Source: Enterococcaceae bacterium OF42-14pH9A
Lineage (GTDB): Bacteria > Bacillota > Bacilli > Lactobacillales > Enterococcaceae
Reading direction: 5' to 3'
NCBI GenBank assembly: GCA_027692465.1
Contig: JAQEYU010000003.1
Span: 62,001-126,000, forward strand
DNA: 64,000 bases
Shown here: piece after piece, positions 1-8,691 of the stretch
Layout: each line of letters starts with the position of its first letter
How positions within the stretch are numbered: the stretch's first letter is position 1
Notes under the pieces: generated by a model
Databases searched by the model: none
What the model was told of the DNA's origin: nothing
Seen by the model: only the letters and a program-made list of their open reading frames with translations
Program-made: the position numbers and the translations under genes

Positions 1-605
1 CAATTTTCTTGAGATTCAGCAAAAGATACACCTTTTCGAAAAGCTCTAAAATAATTTCGCCAGTATTCCACAGGTGTAACTGAATGATTTGATTCTGATT
101 CACCCAGCAGATAAAATAAGCACCAGTTGCTTTTTTGGCGGTTCCATTGAATGGGACGCAGAGAAACCAATTCGCCGGATTGTAGATAACGATTTAATCT
201 GTCACGAATGATTGTTTCTTGTGTGACACTATCGTTAGCGAGTTTCACATCGGTCTTTTCCAATGATTCCAGAAGTTCACGTTCATCAATAGGTTTTACC
301 AAATAGTTGTTCACTCCTAGTTCAAGGGCAGACTTGGCATAGCGGAAGTCGCGAAAAGCAGTCAAAAAGATGACTTCGGTTTTGGGCCCGTTTTTTCTTA
401 ACTCCGCAACCAGCTGGATTCCAGTCATCTTGGGCATTTCAATGTCAGTCAGCAAAATATCCGGATGAAGTGTTCGAACCATTTCCAAAGCTTCATTGCC
501 GTTCAAAGCAGTTCCTACCACATGATACAGCGGATAGTTGGCCAGGATTGCCTGGATGCCTTTGGCGATTAGCGGTTCATCTTCTGCAATTACAATACGA
601 ATCAT
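1..605 (-). CDS. YesN-type response regulator, C-terminus beyond window edge
   Basis: The reading frame is open from its ATG at 605 to the window edge, giving about 201 residues. It starts MIRIVIAEDEPLIAKG, a receiver domain with the acidic pair E8-D9, a phospho-acceptor Asp in LLTDIEMPKMTG and the conserved Lys in NYLVKPIDE. The DNA-binding part is off the window. By family (YesN/LytT-like regulators paired with YesM kinases) an AraC-type HTH is expected there, but this cannot be seen. The start overlaps the kinase stop as ATGA, so the two are translationally coupled. It probably activates the divergent ABC-transporter operon that begins at 3860, whose promoter has a poor -35 box. Receiver assignment is firm; the target is inference. 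Confidence 0.9.
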   Translation of the reverse strand, partial: MIRIVIAEDEPLIAKGIQAILANYPLYHVVGTALNGNEALEMVRTLHPDILLTDIEMPKMTGIQLVAELRKNGPKTEVIFLTAFRDFRYAKSALELGVNNYLVKPIDERELLESLEKTDVKLANDSVTQETIIRDRLNRYLQSGELVSLRPIQWNRQKSNWCLFYLLGESESNHSVTPVEYWRNYFRAFRKGVSFAESQEN

Positions 606-2353
606 AATATATGCTCCTTTGGTATCAAAATACGAACTAGCGTCCATTGATCTTTTTTAGAGGTGATTTCAATTCCCGCGTTCGGTCCAAAATGATCTTG
701 AAGGCGTAAATGAACAATGCTGACACCGAGATGGTCGGAGGGTTCCAGCATATGCCTTCTTACCGAATCTAATTCGGCTTTTGTCATGCCTGCGCCGTCA
801 TCGAGAATCTCAATCACATATTCTTGAGAGTCTTCATAGGCGGTTATGGACACTTCTCCACTGTTTCCATTATGAGCCAGACCGTGTTTAACGGCATTCT
901 CAACAAGAGGCTGCAGACTAAGACGAGGAATGAGAAGTTTCTCCAAATCTTTCTCGATATTGATTCGATAACTGATTCGACCTTCATAGCGGACATTTAT
1001 CAGTTCCAGGTAATCGACAACATTAGCTACTTCCGTCTGTAAGGGAACTAACTCCTGGCTGGTTTCACGCAAAATGTATTCTAATTGATTGGAAAGATGT
1101 TTGATCATTTTAGCAACACTTTCATCATGGTTGATGATCGCACTCATCCGAATGACTTCAAGAGTGTTGTAGAGGTAGTGAGGTTGAATCTGACTTTTCA
1201 AGGCCTTCAATTCAGCCTCACGTTGTTTAACTTGTGCATTGGTGAGACGCTCATGATAGACGAATAAATCCTCTAACATCTGGTTAATTTTCCGGGAAAG
1301 GATGCCCAGCTCATTATCGGGAATTTTAGAAATGTCGATAGCATACGCATTGCCACCTGCTTGAACAATTTCATCCACAAGCAGTTCTAGTGGACGTAAC
1401 GTCGTTCGATTGATTACCGAATAGATAGTTAGTGGGATCGCTACTGCAAAAAGAATACTTAATCCAATGAAAATCCAATAACTGGGCTTGGACAATAACT
1501 GCTGGGAGTGATTGCGCAGCGTCAATACTTTGAGGTTGTTCAAATAGACTGAAGGACTTGAAGAAATCTCGGCAGTTCGTTGCAGGTCACTTTGGTAATT
1601 TTCGATGACATCTTTTTCTGAAAATGTCAGCAATTTTTGCGTTTTTTCCGGGGTATAAACGACGCGATCTCGGTATAACACATAGTAATCCAACTGATCA
1701 TTTGTTTCACTGGCATTAATGATTTCTTCCAAAGCATCCGGCCGCAAAAATAAAAATAGAGTCCCAAGATAGGCAGAAGAAGGCTGCGGGGATGTCAAGA
1801 GATTGGGATCGAAAAGATTGCGATAAATAACGATTAGTGGTTTGGTTTCACCCAGAAAGTTTTCAAAGTGCAGTTCGCGGATAAAGAGATCTCGTCTGGT
1901 AGGATCAAGATAACCAAAGTTCCGATTGAACCGTTCCGTACTAAAGCTGTCACGGGTTTCAATATAAAACTGTCTTTTTTGATTTCTGAACAAAACGCCC
2001 TCCAATTCCGGATAGCTGTTTAAAATATTGATTAATGTGGAATTGACGTAGGTATCTGTCCGGACGACTTCCCCTTGATTGGGGTCAGTGAGCTGTTTGG
2101 TCAGAATCCTGGTTTCTGCTTCATAGTTGATAAATAGCTTGTGCAATTGGGTCTCGGCCAATTGACGATTGCCCTCGAAAAAATTATTGTTTTGTTTTTC
2201 AGAATCTGCGATGTAGAAGGTGATGAACCCTAAGCATAGGACAAAAATTGGGATCAAGCAGATAATGATAATCGCACGAAAGACCGTGATGGAAATATCA
2301 CCCGTAACCAGCAATTTCAAAATCTTCTGTTTGAGATGGGTAAAAAAGTTCAT
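602..2353 (-). CDS. YesM-type sensor histidine kinase
   Basis: A 583-residue membrane kinase. A first membrane segment (about residues 20-42) and a second (about 305-327) flank an extracellular sensor region of about 260 residues. A HAMP-like segment follows, then a His_kinase domain with the phospho-acceptor His in LKSQIQPHYLYNTLE, and an ATPase domain with NAVKHG and DDGAGM boxes. I chose the start at 2353 because AAGGAG precedes it at normal distance and the ATG overlaps the TGA of the upstream gene (ATGA). This gives the chain binding-protein, kinase, regulator on one transcript. YesM-family kinases usually control carbohydrate ABC transporters and lyases, which fits the neighbours. The sensed ligand is unknown and may be presented by the binding-like protein encoded just upstream. 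Confidence 0.93.
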   Translation of the reverse strand: MNFFTHLKQKILKLLVTGDISITVFRAIIIICLIPIFVLCLGFITFYIADSEKQNNNFFEGNRQLAETQLHKLFINYEAETRILTKQLTDPNQGEVVRTDTYVNSTLINILNSYPELEGVLFRNQKRQFYIETRDSFSTERFNRNFGYLDPTRRDLFIRELHFENFLGETKPLIVIYRNLFDPNLLTSPQPSSAYLGTLFLFLRPDALEEIINASETNDQLDYYVLYRDRVVYTPEKTQKLLTFSEKDVIENYQSDLQRTAEISSSPSVYLNNLKVLTLRNHSQQLLSKPSYWIFIGLSILFAVAIPLTIYSVINRTTLRPLELLVDEIVQAGGNAYAIDISKIPDNELGILSRKINQMLEDLFVYHERLTNAQVKQREAELKALKSQIQPHYLYNTLEVIRMSAIINHDESVAKMIKHLSNQLEYILRETSQELVPLQTEVANVVDYLELINVRYEGRISYRINIEKDLEKLLIPRLSLQPLVENAVKHGLAHNGNSGEVSITAYEDSQEYVIEILDDGAGMTKAELDSVRRHMLEPSDHLGVSIVHLRLQDHFGPNAGIEITSKKDQWTLVRILIPKEHIL

Positions 2354-3666
2354 TCCTTCATCTCCTTTTGCTGTAGGGACTTCCATTGAGTTTGTAGAAA
2401 GAAACCAACTTCATCAAGAGTCATCTCATCCGTCAAATAGCGTCTTAAGCAATCGGTTTGAATAGAAAAGAACTGAAACAGATAAGGAATCTCTTTCATA
2501 GGAAGAGTAGTAATAACCGGATTTGATTTCTCAATCAGAGCATTTAACTCTTGGATATAGTTATCTGGAGGAAGATTGCTTTGCGGTTCCCATGATTTTA
2601 CCGGTGGTGGAAAGCTCCCGTTATTGTAGAAGCTTTCGAGTGTTTCATGAGAATAATAATAATTTATCAACTTCGTCAGCGCTGCTCGCTTGTTTGAATC
2701 AGCAAAAGCTTTCTGGGAAATCACCCAGTGTCTTTGATTCAACCCGCTGATAGCATAATAATGGTTGTCGACAGCGGTGGGTAAAAGGAAGGAGCCTATT
2801 TCAAAATAAGCAGTTTTTTCTGCTTGAGCATAGATTCTTTTGTCAGTGACGATCATAGCTGATTTTCCTGCACTGAAATCAGCAATCAAGCCGTTATCTG
2901 TATATGTGGTCCATTCTTCAAGTCCGTAATCGGTGAGTAGTTTCTTGATAGAAGTAAACAGAGACAAATATTCAGCATCGAAAGCAGTACTACCGGCAGC
3001 AAGATCTTGGTAAAAATCTGGATGTTTTCCCAAATATTCTGCTAAATACATGGTAAATAGGTCGCAGAGACCGCGATTTCCGGCTCCCGCTACACCGAAC
3101 GGGGTTGCAGTAATACGAGACAACTCCTTGCATAACCGGAGAAATTCGTCATAGTTGCACGGCACTTGCAGCCCGTGCTCCCTAAAAAGGGCTTTATTAT
3201 AGTAGATGCATAAGTAACGAGAATCATCGTTTATCTGCAACGGAAGCGTCCAGCGAGTATCTGAACCTTTCAGAAGGTCTTCAGACGATACCAAACTGTT
3301 CCAACTTTTCGGGATTGGACGTATCAGTTGAAACTGCTGTACAAAGCTTAGATTGGTCACTTCCATGAGGTCGGGCCAACTATCTGCCAAATAGAGTTTT
3401 CGCCATTCATTTTCTGGAAAACTACTTTCAGGCAGTGTCAATAGTGTTAATTTGATATCGGGTTCTTGTGCTTCAAATTTTTCCAAAACAGTGCTTAACG
3501 TTTTGGAAAAATTTGTGTCACCACCATTCCAACCGACTGATAGAGTCGTATCGACTTTTATCGGATTCGCTGCCGGTTCAGTGAGTCGATTCACGAAGAA
3601 GGTAAACAATAATAAAATGAGTATCATAGCAAAAATGGTACGACTGACATATGATCTGATTTTCAA
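2350..3666 (-). CDS. Membrane-anchored solute-binding-like sensor partner
   Basis: About 438 residues with the fold signature of a family 1 extracellular solute-binding protein (for example DSWPDLMEVTN and YLCIYYNKALFREHG). The N-terminus is a single hydrophobic segment (IFAMILILLLFTFFVN) with no lipobox cysteine, so it should stay tethered as a signal anchor rather than be a lipoprotein. The TTG at 3666 is preferred because GAGGTG sits 6 nt upstream. A TTG at 3693 is also in frame but lies about 5 nt from a -10 box. The gene is coupled to the kinase by ATGA. It probably presents oligosaccharide to the kinase rather than to a permease. It could also be a transport protein for one of the two permease pairs. 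Confidence 0.8.
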   Translation of the reverse strand: MKIRSYVSRTIFAMILILLLFTFFVNRLTEPAANPIKVDTTLSVGWNGGDTNFSKTLSTVLEKFEAQEPDIKLTLLTLPESSFPENEWRKLYLADSWPDLMEVTNLSFVQQFQLIRPIPKSWNSLVSSEDLLKGSDTRWTLPLQINDDSRYLCIYYNKALFREHGLQVPCNYDEFLRLCKELSRITATPFGVAGAGNRGLCDLFTMYLAEYLGKHPDFYQDLAAGSTAFDAEYLSLFTSIKKLLTDYGLEEWTTYTDNGLIADFSAGKSAMIVTDKRIYAQAEKTAYFEIGSFLLPTAVDNHYYAISGLNQRHWVISQKAFADSNKRAALTKLINYYYSHETLESFYNNGSFPPPVKSWEPQSNLPPDNYIQELNALIEKSNPVITTLPMKEIPYLFQFFSIQTDCLRRYLTDEMTLDEVGFFLQTQWKSLQQKEMKE

Positions 3667-3697
3667 TGGAGTCACCTCGTTAGATTCTTTCAACTTT

Positions 3698-3706
3698 AGT
3701 ATATCA
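3698..3706 (-). promoter_or_regulatory. Extended -10 promoter of the sensor operon
   Basis: Read on the minus strand the bases are TGATATACT, an extended -10 element. No good -35 is visible. It lies just upstream of the chosen TTG start (3666) and would leave a leader of about 25-30 nt carrying the GAGGTG ribosome site. Confidence 0.45.
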
Positions 3707-3714
3707 AACGAAAT

Positions 3715-3747
3715 TGGGGAAAACTATCTAGATTGGGGGTTTCCCCA
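3715..3747. promoter_or_regulatory. Inverted repeat between divergent operons
   Basis: TGGGGAAA (3715-3722) and TTTCCCCA (3740-3747) form perfect 8-bp arms around a 17-nt spacer. The left arm covers the expected -35 position of the minus-strand sensor promoter, so a regulator bound here could control the sensor operon and possibly the divergent transporter operon. The two arms could instead fold as a hairpin in RNA; there is no T-run. Confidence 0.4.
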
Positions 3748-3806
3748 GTGACTTAACAGGTAATTTCCAAATTTTCCGTAATACTATCAAAATATTCAGG
3801 TATATC

Positions 3807-3822
3807 CTAAACCGTTTCCAAA
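3807..3822 (-). promoter_or_regulatory. Possible catabolite response element (cre)
   Basis: The minus strand reads TTGGAAACGGTTTAG, which fits the CcpA consensus WTGNAARCGNWWWCA except for the last two positions. It lies directly upstream of a TATACT box (3824-3829) before the permease gene at 3860. This is suggestive of CcpA control, not proof. Confidence 0.35.
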
Positions 3823-3859
3823 TTATACTTAACTTATGAAATAGAAAGGAGGAGTAAAC

Positions 3860-4828
3860 GTGGAAAAAACAGTTGCAAAAGTATCTGAAGTCAATCAGCC
3901 CAAGAAGAAAGAACGGTTGATTGATGATTTTAGAAAGAACAAAGCACTTTATCTGATGTTGATACCTGGGATTATCTTTTTCGTGATTTTTAGTTATATC
4001 CCAATGGGAGGGCTGATCATGGCCTTTCAAAATTTCAATGTGATGGATGGACTTTTCCATAGTCCATTGAATGGCTTGGATAATTTCAAATTCTTACTAA
4101 GTGAGAGTATGTTGCCGGATCTTTCCCGTGCGGTAAAAAATACATTCTTCCTGAATATTCTGTTTATAGTTTCAGGAACGTTAGCTGCTGTTGCGTTAGC
4201 AGTAGTCTTCAGTGAAATAAAAAGTAAGCGCTTGAAGAAAATCACCCAATCCGTTTCTATATTGCCGAATTTCATCTCTTGGGTCATCATTGCTCTGTTC
4301 CTGGATATTTTTCTAAATTCCAGAACCGGGATCATAACCAATTTTTTGGCAAATTTTGGTATGCAGGTGAATTTCTCACAAGACCCTAAAATTTGGCCAT
4401 TGGTCTTGGTGCTGCTGAAGATCTGGCAAGGGGCCGGTTACGGGTCTATCGTCTATCTGGCTACTATTACCAGTATTGACCAAGAAATCTACGAGGCGGC
4501 TGAAATCGATGGCGCCAGTCGTTGGCAGCAGATACGGCGAATTACTATTCCGATTTTGATTCCGACGGTAGTGTTGATGACAATGTTCTCTATCGGTAAG
4601 ATTTTTAATGGAGATTTCGGGATGCTGTATGCAATCGTTGGGGATAATTCGGAGTTGTATGCTACGACGGATGTCATTGATACTTACGTTTATCGAATGA
4701 TGCGAACGTTAAACGAATTCGGTCTTTCAACGGCGGTCGGATTAGTCCAGTCCTTGGTAGGTCTGTTCCTGGTCTGGGTATCTAATACATTGGCCAGAAA
4801 ATTCCAACCGGGAGCGGCAATTTTTTAA
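3860..4828 (+). CDS. ABC sugar permease, LplB type
   Basis: A 322-residue inner-membrane permease of the LplB/YtcP class (carbohydrate uptake family CUT1). Six membrane segments are recognisable, as is the cytoplasmic EAA loop with EAAEIDGASRWQQIRRITIP, which contacts the ATPase. The start is GTG at 3860 behind a strong AAAGGAGGAG. It heads the first transporter operon and is followed after 16 nt by the second permease and then by the binding lipoprotein. No ATPase gene is present here. CUT1 systems of this type commonly share an MsmX-like ATPase encoded elsewhere. The substrate is inferred to be an acidic oligosaccharide from the lyase and GH28 neighbours. Confidence 0.93.
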   Translation: MEKTVAKVSEVNQPKKKERLIDDFRKNKALYLMLIPGIIFFVIFSYIPMGGLIMAFQNFNVMDGLFHSPLNGLDNFKFLLSESMLPDLSRAVKNTFFLNILFIVSGTLAAVALAVVFSEIKSKRLKKITQSVSILPNFISWVIIALFLDIFLNSRTGIITNFLANFGMQVNFSQDPKIWPLVLVLLKIWQGAGYGSIVYLATITSIDQEIYEAAEIDGASRWQQIRRITIPILIPTVVLMTMFSIGKIFNGDFGMLYAIVGDNSELYATTDVIDTYVYRMMRTLNEFGLSTAVGLVQSLVGLFLVWVSNTLARKFQPGAAIF

Positions 4829-4844
4829 GAAAGGAGGATCTTTT

Positions 4845-5747
4845 ATGGAAGCAACAAGCAAACGAAAACACAAAACAAAAGGGGATTTGTCGGTGGACGT
4901 CCTCGCCAGCGTAATCGGGATCCTCTTCGCTCTGGCCTGTCTGATCCCCTTCCTGTACGTAATCGGAGTTTCCTTTACTAAAGAAAGCTCAATCGCTGAT
5001 TATGGAATTAGAATTATCCCAAAAGCTTTTTCGACTGTTGCCTATGAGAGCCTCTTCAAAGGATCTCAAATTTGGAAGTCATATGGAGTTACAATTTTTG
5101 TAACGGTTGTAGGGACCTTCTTGAGTCTGGTTTTCAGTGCCATGATGGCGTATCCACTGTCAACGGGACGACTGAAACTGGGTGGAAAAATCAATTTCTT
5201 TGTATATTTCACTATGCTATTTGGCGGAGGACTTGTTCCAACTTACCTTCTGATCAGCCAGTATCTGAGAATGACGAACACAATTTGGGTATTGATCATT
5301 CCATCATTGATTAGTCCATGGAATATGTTTCTGTTGCGGAATTTTTTCAGCTCTATTCCTGACTCTTTATCGGAGTCAGCTCGAATCGATGGTGCATCAG
5401 AGATGACGATTCTATTCAAAGTAATTTTACCTGTAGCCAAACCAGCTTTGGCGACTATCGGCTTGTTTTATGCATTAGGCTACTGGAACGCCTGGTTTAA
5501 TGCGTTGCTGTATATCTCAGATTCTAATCTTTATCCGCTGCAGTTTCTGATTATGCGGATATCAAAGGAGATCGAAGCAATCAAGGAAGCTGCTAAACAA
5601 GGGGTTAACATTGCCACCAACGATTTGCCTGATCTGACTTTGCGAATGGCGACGGCAATCGTGACAATCGGACCGGTAGTCGTGTTTTATCCGTTTGTTC
5701 AGAAATATTTCACTTCTGGGTTGATGGTAGGATCTGTTAAAGGGTAA
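4845..5747 (+). CDS. ABC sugar permease, LplC/YtcP type
   Basis: A 300-residue partner permease with six predicted membrane segments and the EAA-loop signature ESARIDGASEMTILFKVILP. It ends in GLMVGSVKG, the terminus usual for LplC/YtcP proteins. ATG 4845 lies behind AAAGGAGG. It should pair with the product of the gene at 3860 to form the membrane pore for oligosaccharide uptake, fed by the lipoprotein encoded at 5836. Confidence 0.93.
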   Translation: MEATSKRKHKTKGDLSVDVLASVIGILFALACLIPFLYVIGVSFTKESSIADYGIRIIPKAFSTVAYESLFKGSQIWKSYGVTIFVTVVGTFLSLVFSAMMAYPLSTGRLKLGGKINFFVYFTMLFGGGLVPTYLLISQYLRMTNTIWVLIIPSLISPWNMFLLRNFFSSIPDSLSESARIDGASEMTILFKVILPVAKPALATIGLFYALGYWNAWFNALLYISDSNLYPLQFLIMRISKEIEAIKEAAKQGVNIATNDLPDLTLRMATAIVTIGPVVVFYPFVQKYFTSGLMVGSVKG

Positions 5748-5835
5748 GAGAGCACGGCTTTTACAATGGTTGCGCAGAAGCTCTGAGTTTGACGAAATCA
5801 TTGTTGATGCATTGTAAATTGAAAGGAGAATATAC

Positions 5836-7449
5836 ATGAAAAAAGGGAGAAAAATTTTAACTGCTTCAATGGCGATGCTGACTGCTTTAACATTGGCAGC
5901 ATGCGGCGGGGGCAGTGAGAATGGTGGGGACAGTGGTAAGACAGCCGGGTCCGAAAAGAAAGTCAGCGGTAAACTGGAGTTTGATGATCCCGGCACGATT
6001 AAAGCCTATTTCTTCAACGAAGGGAACAATATCGATAAAGTGCTGAAAAAGTTTGAAGAAGAAACCAAGGATACCTTGAATACCAAAGTGGATTTCAATT
6101 GGACAACTGACCACAAACAGGAAATGCCATTGAAATATACAGCGAAGGAACAAGTCGACTTAACCTTTGATGCGTATTGGCAAAACCTGGCGAAAAACAA
6201 ATCTGACGGCGTTTATGCTGACGTGTCAGGCTACTTTGAAAATGACGCTTATCCTGGTTTGAAAAAGGCTTTCCCGAGTGATTTGCTTGACTTAGTTCGT
6301 GAAGAAGATGGAGCCATCTATTCGATCCCTCTGGTACAAATCAATGGAGGCAATCAAGCGCAAGGATTTATTGTCGATGGCGATCTGCGGGAGAAATACA
6401 AACTGCCGGAAGTCAAAGATGAAGCGACCTTCAAACAATACTTGGATACACTCTATGAAAACGCTGAAACAGAAGGTCTGACCTCAGTGATGTCCATGTG
6501 GGGTATCGGTTGGAACCAATATCTGGGTAAAATGAATGAACGCTTGGCAGAGAACATCGTGACAGTAAACAATTTTGATATTCAAATTTCTGAAGACGGT
6601 AAAAAAGTCGAAGGAATCTTGGGAATTGGTGATGATGCCGATGCTGCAAAAGATTTCCATGGTGAGTTTCAAGGGAAAAACTATCTTCACGATCGCTATA
6701 AAGTGCTAGCAGATGAGTACGGCAAATACGTGGATCCTCAAGCCTTGAGCGGAGAAACATCTGCTACTGCTAAGACAGCCGGAGAATACTGTTTCTTGAC
6801 AGAATGGCCTGGTAAAAAGGCAACTTGGGAAGCTGACGGTAAAAATCCAGAATTATATATCATCAACAAGGAAATGAATGAAGGCTCCGGTGTTGTCTAC
6901 AATGATATGACAACAGCAAACAACTTTTTGGTTGTTCCTTCTTATTCCAAGAATATTGATCGGACAATGGCCTTCTTGAACTGGGTTTATGCTTCTCAGG
7001 AAAATTGGGATCTCTGGAATTACGGAATCGAAGGTGAAGATTTCGAAATCGACACGGATAATCCAATGGTCATCAAACCATTGAATCCGGCCAATAAGTA
7101 CACGTTCCCGACCTATGAAATGACGGATAATATGACCTATACCCGTATCGATTCTTCAGTAGGAGACTATGCAACGAAGATTTATGAATTCTGTTTGGAC
7201 CAGAAGAACTTCGAAGGAAATCCTCTGGCAGGTTTTAGTTTCGACGCTGGTGCGACCCCCGCTTTGAAGCAGGCAAACGCTTCTTACAGCACAACTTTGG
7301 GCGACTATCAAGCTTGGTTTGCTTGCGGCCTGTATGAAGGTAAATTTGATGAGAAATATGCAGAATTCCAACAAAAATCAGAAAAAGATGCCAAAGTAGT
7401 AAAAGAAGAATTGGAAAAGCAAGTCCAAGCATTTCTTGATGCGAAATAG
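5836..7449 (+). CDS. ABC extracellular binding lipoprotein (LipO-like)
   Basis: A 537-residue family 1 solute-binding protein. It has a type II signal peptide with lipobox LAAC (Cys23), followed by a Gly/Ser-rich linker, so it is anchored on the outer membrane face. The length matches LplA/LipO-type proteins that bind large oligosaccharides. Ribosome site GAAAGGAG precedes the ATG. It is the third gene of the first transporter operon and ends just before a strong hairpin terminator. That terminator should make it more abundant than the downstream gene products. It is the only clear binding lipoprotein in the window although there are two permease pairs. Confidence 0.94.
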   Translation: MKKGRKILTASMAMLTALTLAACGGGSENGGDSGKTAGSEKKVSGKLEFDDPGTIKAYFFNEGNNIDKVLKKFEEETKDTLNTKVDFNWTTDHKQEMPLKYTAKEQVDLTFDAYWQNLAKNKSDGVYADVSGYFENDAYPGLKKAFPSDLLDLVREEDGAIYSIPLVQINGGNQAQGFIVDGDLREKYKLPEVKDEATFKQYLDTLYENAETEGLTSVMSMWGIGWNQYLGKMNERLAENIVTVNNFDIQISEDGKKVEGILGIGDDADAAKDFHGEFQGKNYLHDRYKVLADEYGKYVDPQALSGETSATAKTAGEYCFLTEWPGKKATWEADGKNPELYIINKEMNEGSGVVYNDMTTANNFLVVPSYSKNIDRTMAFLNWVYASQENWDLWNYGIEGEDFEIDTDNPMVIKPLNPANKYTFPTYEMTDNMTYTRIDSSVGDYATKIYEFCLDQKNFEGNPLAGFSFDAGATPALKQANASYSTTLGDYQAWFACGLYEGKFDEKYAEFQQKSEKDAKVVKEELEKQVQAFLDAK

Positions 7450-7462
7450 TTCAAATTGAAAA

Positions 7463-7498
7463 CTGAAGATCTCGTGATACGAGATCTTCAGCTTTTTT
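7463..7498 (+). terminator. Terminator after binding lipoprotein gene
   Basis: A 13-bp perfect stem (CTGAAGATCTCGT pairing with ACGAGATCTTCAG) with a 3-nt loop, followed by C and six T. The downstream gene starts 18 nt later, so it probably works as a partial, intra-operon terminator. Confidence 0.9.
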
Positions 7499-7515
7499 CA
7501 GAAAGAGAGGACACA

Positions 7516-8130
7516 ATGAAGATTTTTAGTATGGATAATAAATTACACCAAAGTGCCTTGAAGCTGGTCAAATTGTTTTATCTCAGCTTTTTGATGATCA
7601 TTATGTCAGTGCCGCTTGTTACTTTGGGAACAGCTTTTTCGGCGGGGTATTATACATACCACAAAATTTATTATTGTGATGATGAGCGAAGCCTGGCTCG
7701 TCTATATTTCGCAAGTTTTAAAGAAAATTTTCGAGAGACAGTCGGGGTTTCCGCGACAATTCTTGTTCTTATGGGAATACTATACATCAATTTTCAGGCT
7801 GCGGCGAAAGGACTGTTGTTCTTCAGCGGGTTAAAGTTTGTCTTCTTACTGTTGTTGATTTTACTAGCAGTTTTTGGCCTGTACTATTTCTCGTTGGCTG
7901 CTCGTTTTACAAATGATGTAAAAAGTCGATTGATTGCAACCCTTTCGACAGCATTGCTGAATCTGCCAATCACACTATTTTTGTTCGTGTTGGTTGTAGC
8001 CGGCTATTTCTGTGTAACCATTATCCCAATCACTTTTCTGATTGCCCCGGCTGTTTTGGTGATGTTGGATCATGGCTTTTGTGAGAAAGTATTCCGTTTT
8101 TATGAGTCTGCCCAACAGGAGGGGATATGA
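7516..8130 (+). CDS. YesL-like DUF624 membrane protein
   Basis: A 204-residue protein with about five hydrophobic segments and the N-terminal pattern of DUF624/YesL proteins (a short soluble stretch, then LMIIMSVPLVTLGTAFSAGYYT). ATG 7516 is chosen because GAGAGG lies just upstream and earlier in-frame starts would fall in the terminator hairpin. YesL proteins are co-encoded with YesM/YesN regulators and carbohydrate ABC transporters. Their biochemical role is not established. It overlaps the next gene by 4 nt. A paralogue is encoded at 28027. Confidence 0.85.
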   Translation: MKIFSMDNKLHQSALKLVKLFYLSFLMIIMSVPLVTLGTAFSAGYYTYHKIYYCDDERSLARLYFASFKENFRETVGVSATILVLMGILYINFQAAAKGLLFFSGLKFVFLLLLILLAVFGLYYFSLAARFTNDVKSRLIATLSTALLNLPITLFLFVLVVAGYFCVTIIPITFLIAPAVLVMLDHGFCEKVFRFYESAQQEGI

Positions 8131-8666
8131 TGGAACGACAAATTCTGAGAAATGGAGAAATAGTTAGTAGCAATCTGAAAAAGAAAACTTCTTGGCGTAG
8201 CAAATTGTCTTATCTATTGTTTGCGTATCAGGGTGTGATCATCACTTCAGTATTGGTTATTCTCTTTGGTGCGGGACTGGCATATGCTTTTATCAGTCAA
8301 AAGGATGCTGTTCTGACAGTAAGAGTATTAAGTAAAGATGTCAGCTATGAAAACGTGGTTACTCAGCTGCAGGATAAATATAGTGGACTTATTCAACCAG
8401 ATGACAAACAGACCATTGATGTCCAGAATCTGGATCTCGCCAAGGAACAAAATCAGGATGTCTTGGTAGCACAATTAGCAGGACATGATGTCGATCTGTT
8501 GATTTTAACTGAAACGATGGACGAGGAAATGAAGCCGCTTTTTGAAAAAAACCAAATCAAGCGCGGCGCATACAGCTATACTGACTTAGCGGGGCGCTAC
8601 TTTGTTTCCAGAATACCAGGGAAAATACCAAATGAAGAAAATCTGATGAAAGTGATCAGAGAATAA
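8127..8666 (+). CDS. Single-pass protein with solute-binding-like ectodomain
   Basis: A 179-residue protein I do not recognise. Residues 1-33 are basic and cytoplasmic, one membrane segment follows (about 34-57), and about 120 residues lie outside. The ectodomain has the flavour of the N-terminal lobe of a solute-binding protein: AVLTVRVLSKDVSYENVV, then VLVAQLAGHDVDLLIL, resembling the 'LLAQIAAGDAPDLLLL' type segment of that family. A complete two-lobe fold is absent. ATG 8127 overlaps the upstream stop; ATG 8130 has the better ribosome-site spacing and differs by one residue. The role may be sensing or accessory binding together with the YesL-like protein; this is inference. Confidence 0.6.
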   Translation: MMERQILRNGEIVSSNLKKKTSWRSKLSYLLFAYQGVIITSVLVILFGAGLAYAFISQKDAVLTVRVLSKDVSYENVVTQLQDKYSGLIQPDDKQTIDVQNLDLAKEQNQDVLVAQLAGHDVDLLILTETMDEEMKPLFEKNQIKRGAYSYTDLAGRYFVSRIPGKIPNEENLMKVIRE

Positions 8667-8691
8667 AAAAACGACAAGGAGCTTGTTCCTA

